Source: Bacteroidota bacterium (GTDB lineage Bacteria > Bacteroidota > Bacteroidia > Chitinophagales > Chitinophagaceae). Taken from it: 6,302 nucleotides of DNA. The notes under the pieces are model-generated. The model saw only the letters and a program-made list of their open reading frames with translations. It was not told the origin of the DNA and searched no databases. Numbering within the stretch: position 1 is the stretch's first letter; the number at the start of each line of letters is the position of its first letter. The DNA is taken from contig JAJXYG010000050.1 of assembly GCA_021780705.1 (NCBI GenBank), forward strand, positions 1-6,302. The letters run 5' to 3'. Of this stretch, positions 6,070-6,302 are shown one piece after another. Both the position numbers and the translations under genes were made by a program.

Positions 6070-6302
6070 ATGAAAAAATTGTATTTCTTACTCACCTTCT
6101 TGTTGCTGGCGGCATTTTCATTTGCCCAGCAAAAGACGGTCACGGGAAAGGTCATCGGCAAGGACTCCCGCCAACCCCTTGCAGGAGTGACGGTGGCCAC
6201 CGCCGGTAAGACCACCCTCACCAAACCGGATGGAACCTTTTCTATCGACGTGAAGGCAGGTCAAACCATTACCTTTTCGTTCGTCGGAATGACCACCACC
6301 CA
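6070..6302 (+). CDS. Probable SusC-like TonB-dependent receptor, N-terminal part, cut by the right edge
   Basis: Only the first 77 codons are in the window. Residues 1-19 form a clear signal peptide: two lysines, a leucine/phenylalanine-rich core, and a likely cleavage after SFA before Gln20. From about residue 23 the sequence matches the CarboxypepD_reg-like beta-sandwich that opens most SusC-family receptors: VTGKVIGKDSRQPLAGVTV, then the turn with TKPDGTFSIDV and the strand ITFSFVGM. SusC proteins form the outer-membrane pore for oligosaccharides and work with a SusD lipoprotein, expected farther right. The TonB box, plug and barrel are outside the window, so another protein with this N-terminal domain cannot be excluded. 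Position after the sugar porter and near a sugar-sensing HTCS supports SusC. The start has no Shine-Dalgarno. An upstream ATG at 6062 opens only three codons, whose TGA overlaps this start. Confidence 0.8.
   Translation, partial: MKKLYFLLTFLLLAAFSFAQQKTVTGKVIGKDSRQPLAGVTVATAGKTTLTKPDGTFSIDVKAGQTITFSFVGMTTT

Noticed and set aside
6062..6073. Upstream ATG as an alternative start of the SusC-like gene
   Set aside because: It opens only Met-Gln-Leu and a TGA, in a different frame from the signal peptide.

Overview
The window is a piece of a Bacteroidota chromosome. The main evidence is a hybrid two-component regulator with a periplasmic sugar-binding sensor and an AraC-type output domain. The start of a SusC-like outer-membrane receptor supports this, as does the general lack of Shine-Dalgarno sequences, with A/T-rich stretches before the start codons instead. 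Genus and species cannot be read from this sequence.

Left part (1-1328, + strand): three closely spaced genes. The first is the C-terminal part of a protein resembling the HvfC/BufC (DUF2063) family and runs off the left edge. It is followed by a four-helix DoxX-family membrane protein and an exported thioredoxin-fold protein with a CGPC site. The HvfC-like/DoxX order matches the end of hvfABCD-type clusters, where a DUF692 (MNIO) iron enzyme modifies a small peptide with its HvfC partner. A DUF692 gene would therefore be expected just left of the window. The thioredoxin gene looks like a local addition to that scheme.

Middle (1370-4186, - strand): a 938-residue hybrid regulator that converges on the thioredoxin gene. 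From the N-terminus it has a signal/anchor helix, a type 1 periplasmic-binding domain, a transmembrane helix, histidine kinase, receiver and AraC-type HTH. The sensor resembles the fructose sensor BT1754 of Bacteroides thetaiotaomicron as I remember it, but no alignment was run.

Right part (4187-6302): a 293-base divergent control region, then a complete MFS sugar porter of the XylE/GLUT (SP) family, a structured 225-base leader with a possible 50-codon small ORF, and the first 77 codons of a probable SusC-like receptor that runs off the right edge. Together they suggest a sugar or glycan utilisation locus. The regulator would sense a free sugar in the periplasm and switch on its divergent neighbours, the receptor would import oligosaccharide across the outer membrane, and the MFS porter would carry the monosaccharide across the inner membrane. 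The substrate is not proven; fructose or another monosaccharide is an inference from the sensor. The most unusual items are the spaced ATTGAAAT repeats in the divergent region and the hairpin-dense leader with its small ORF.
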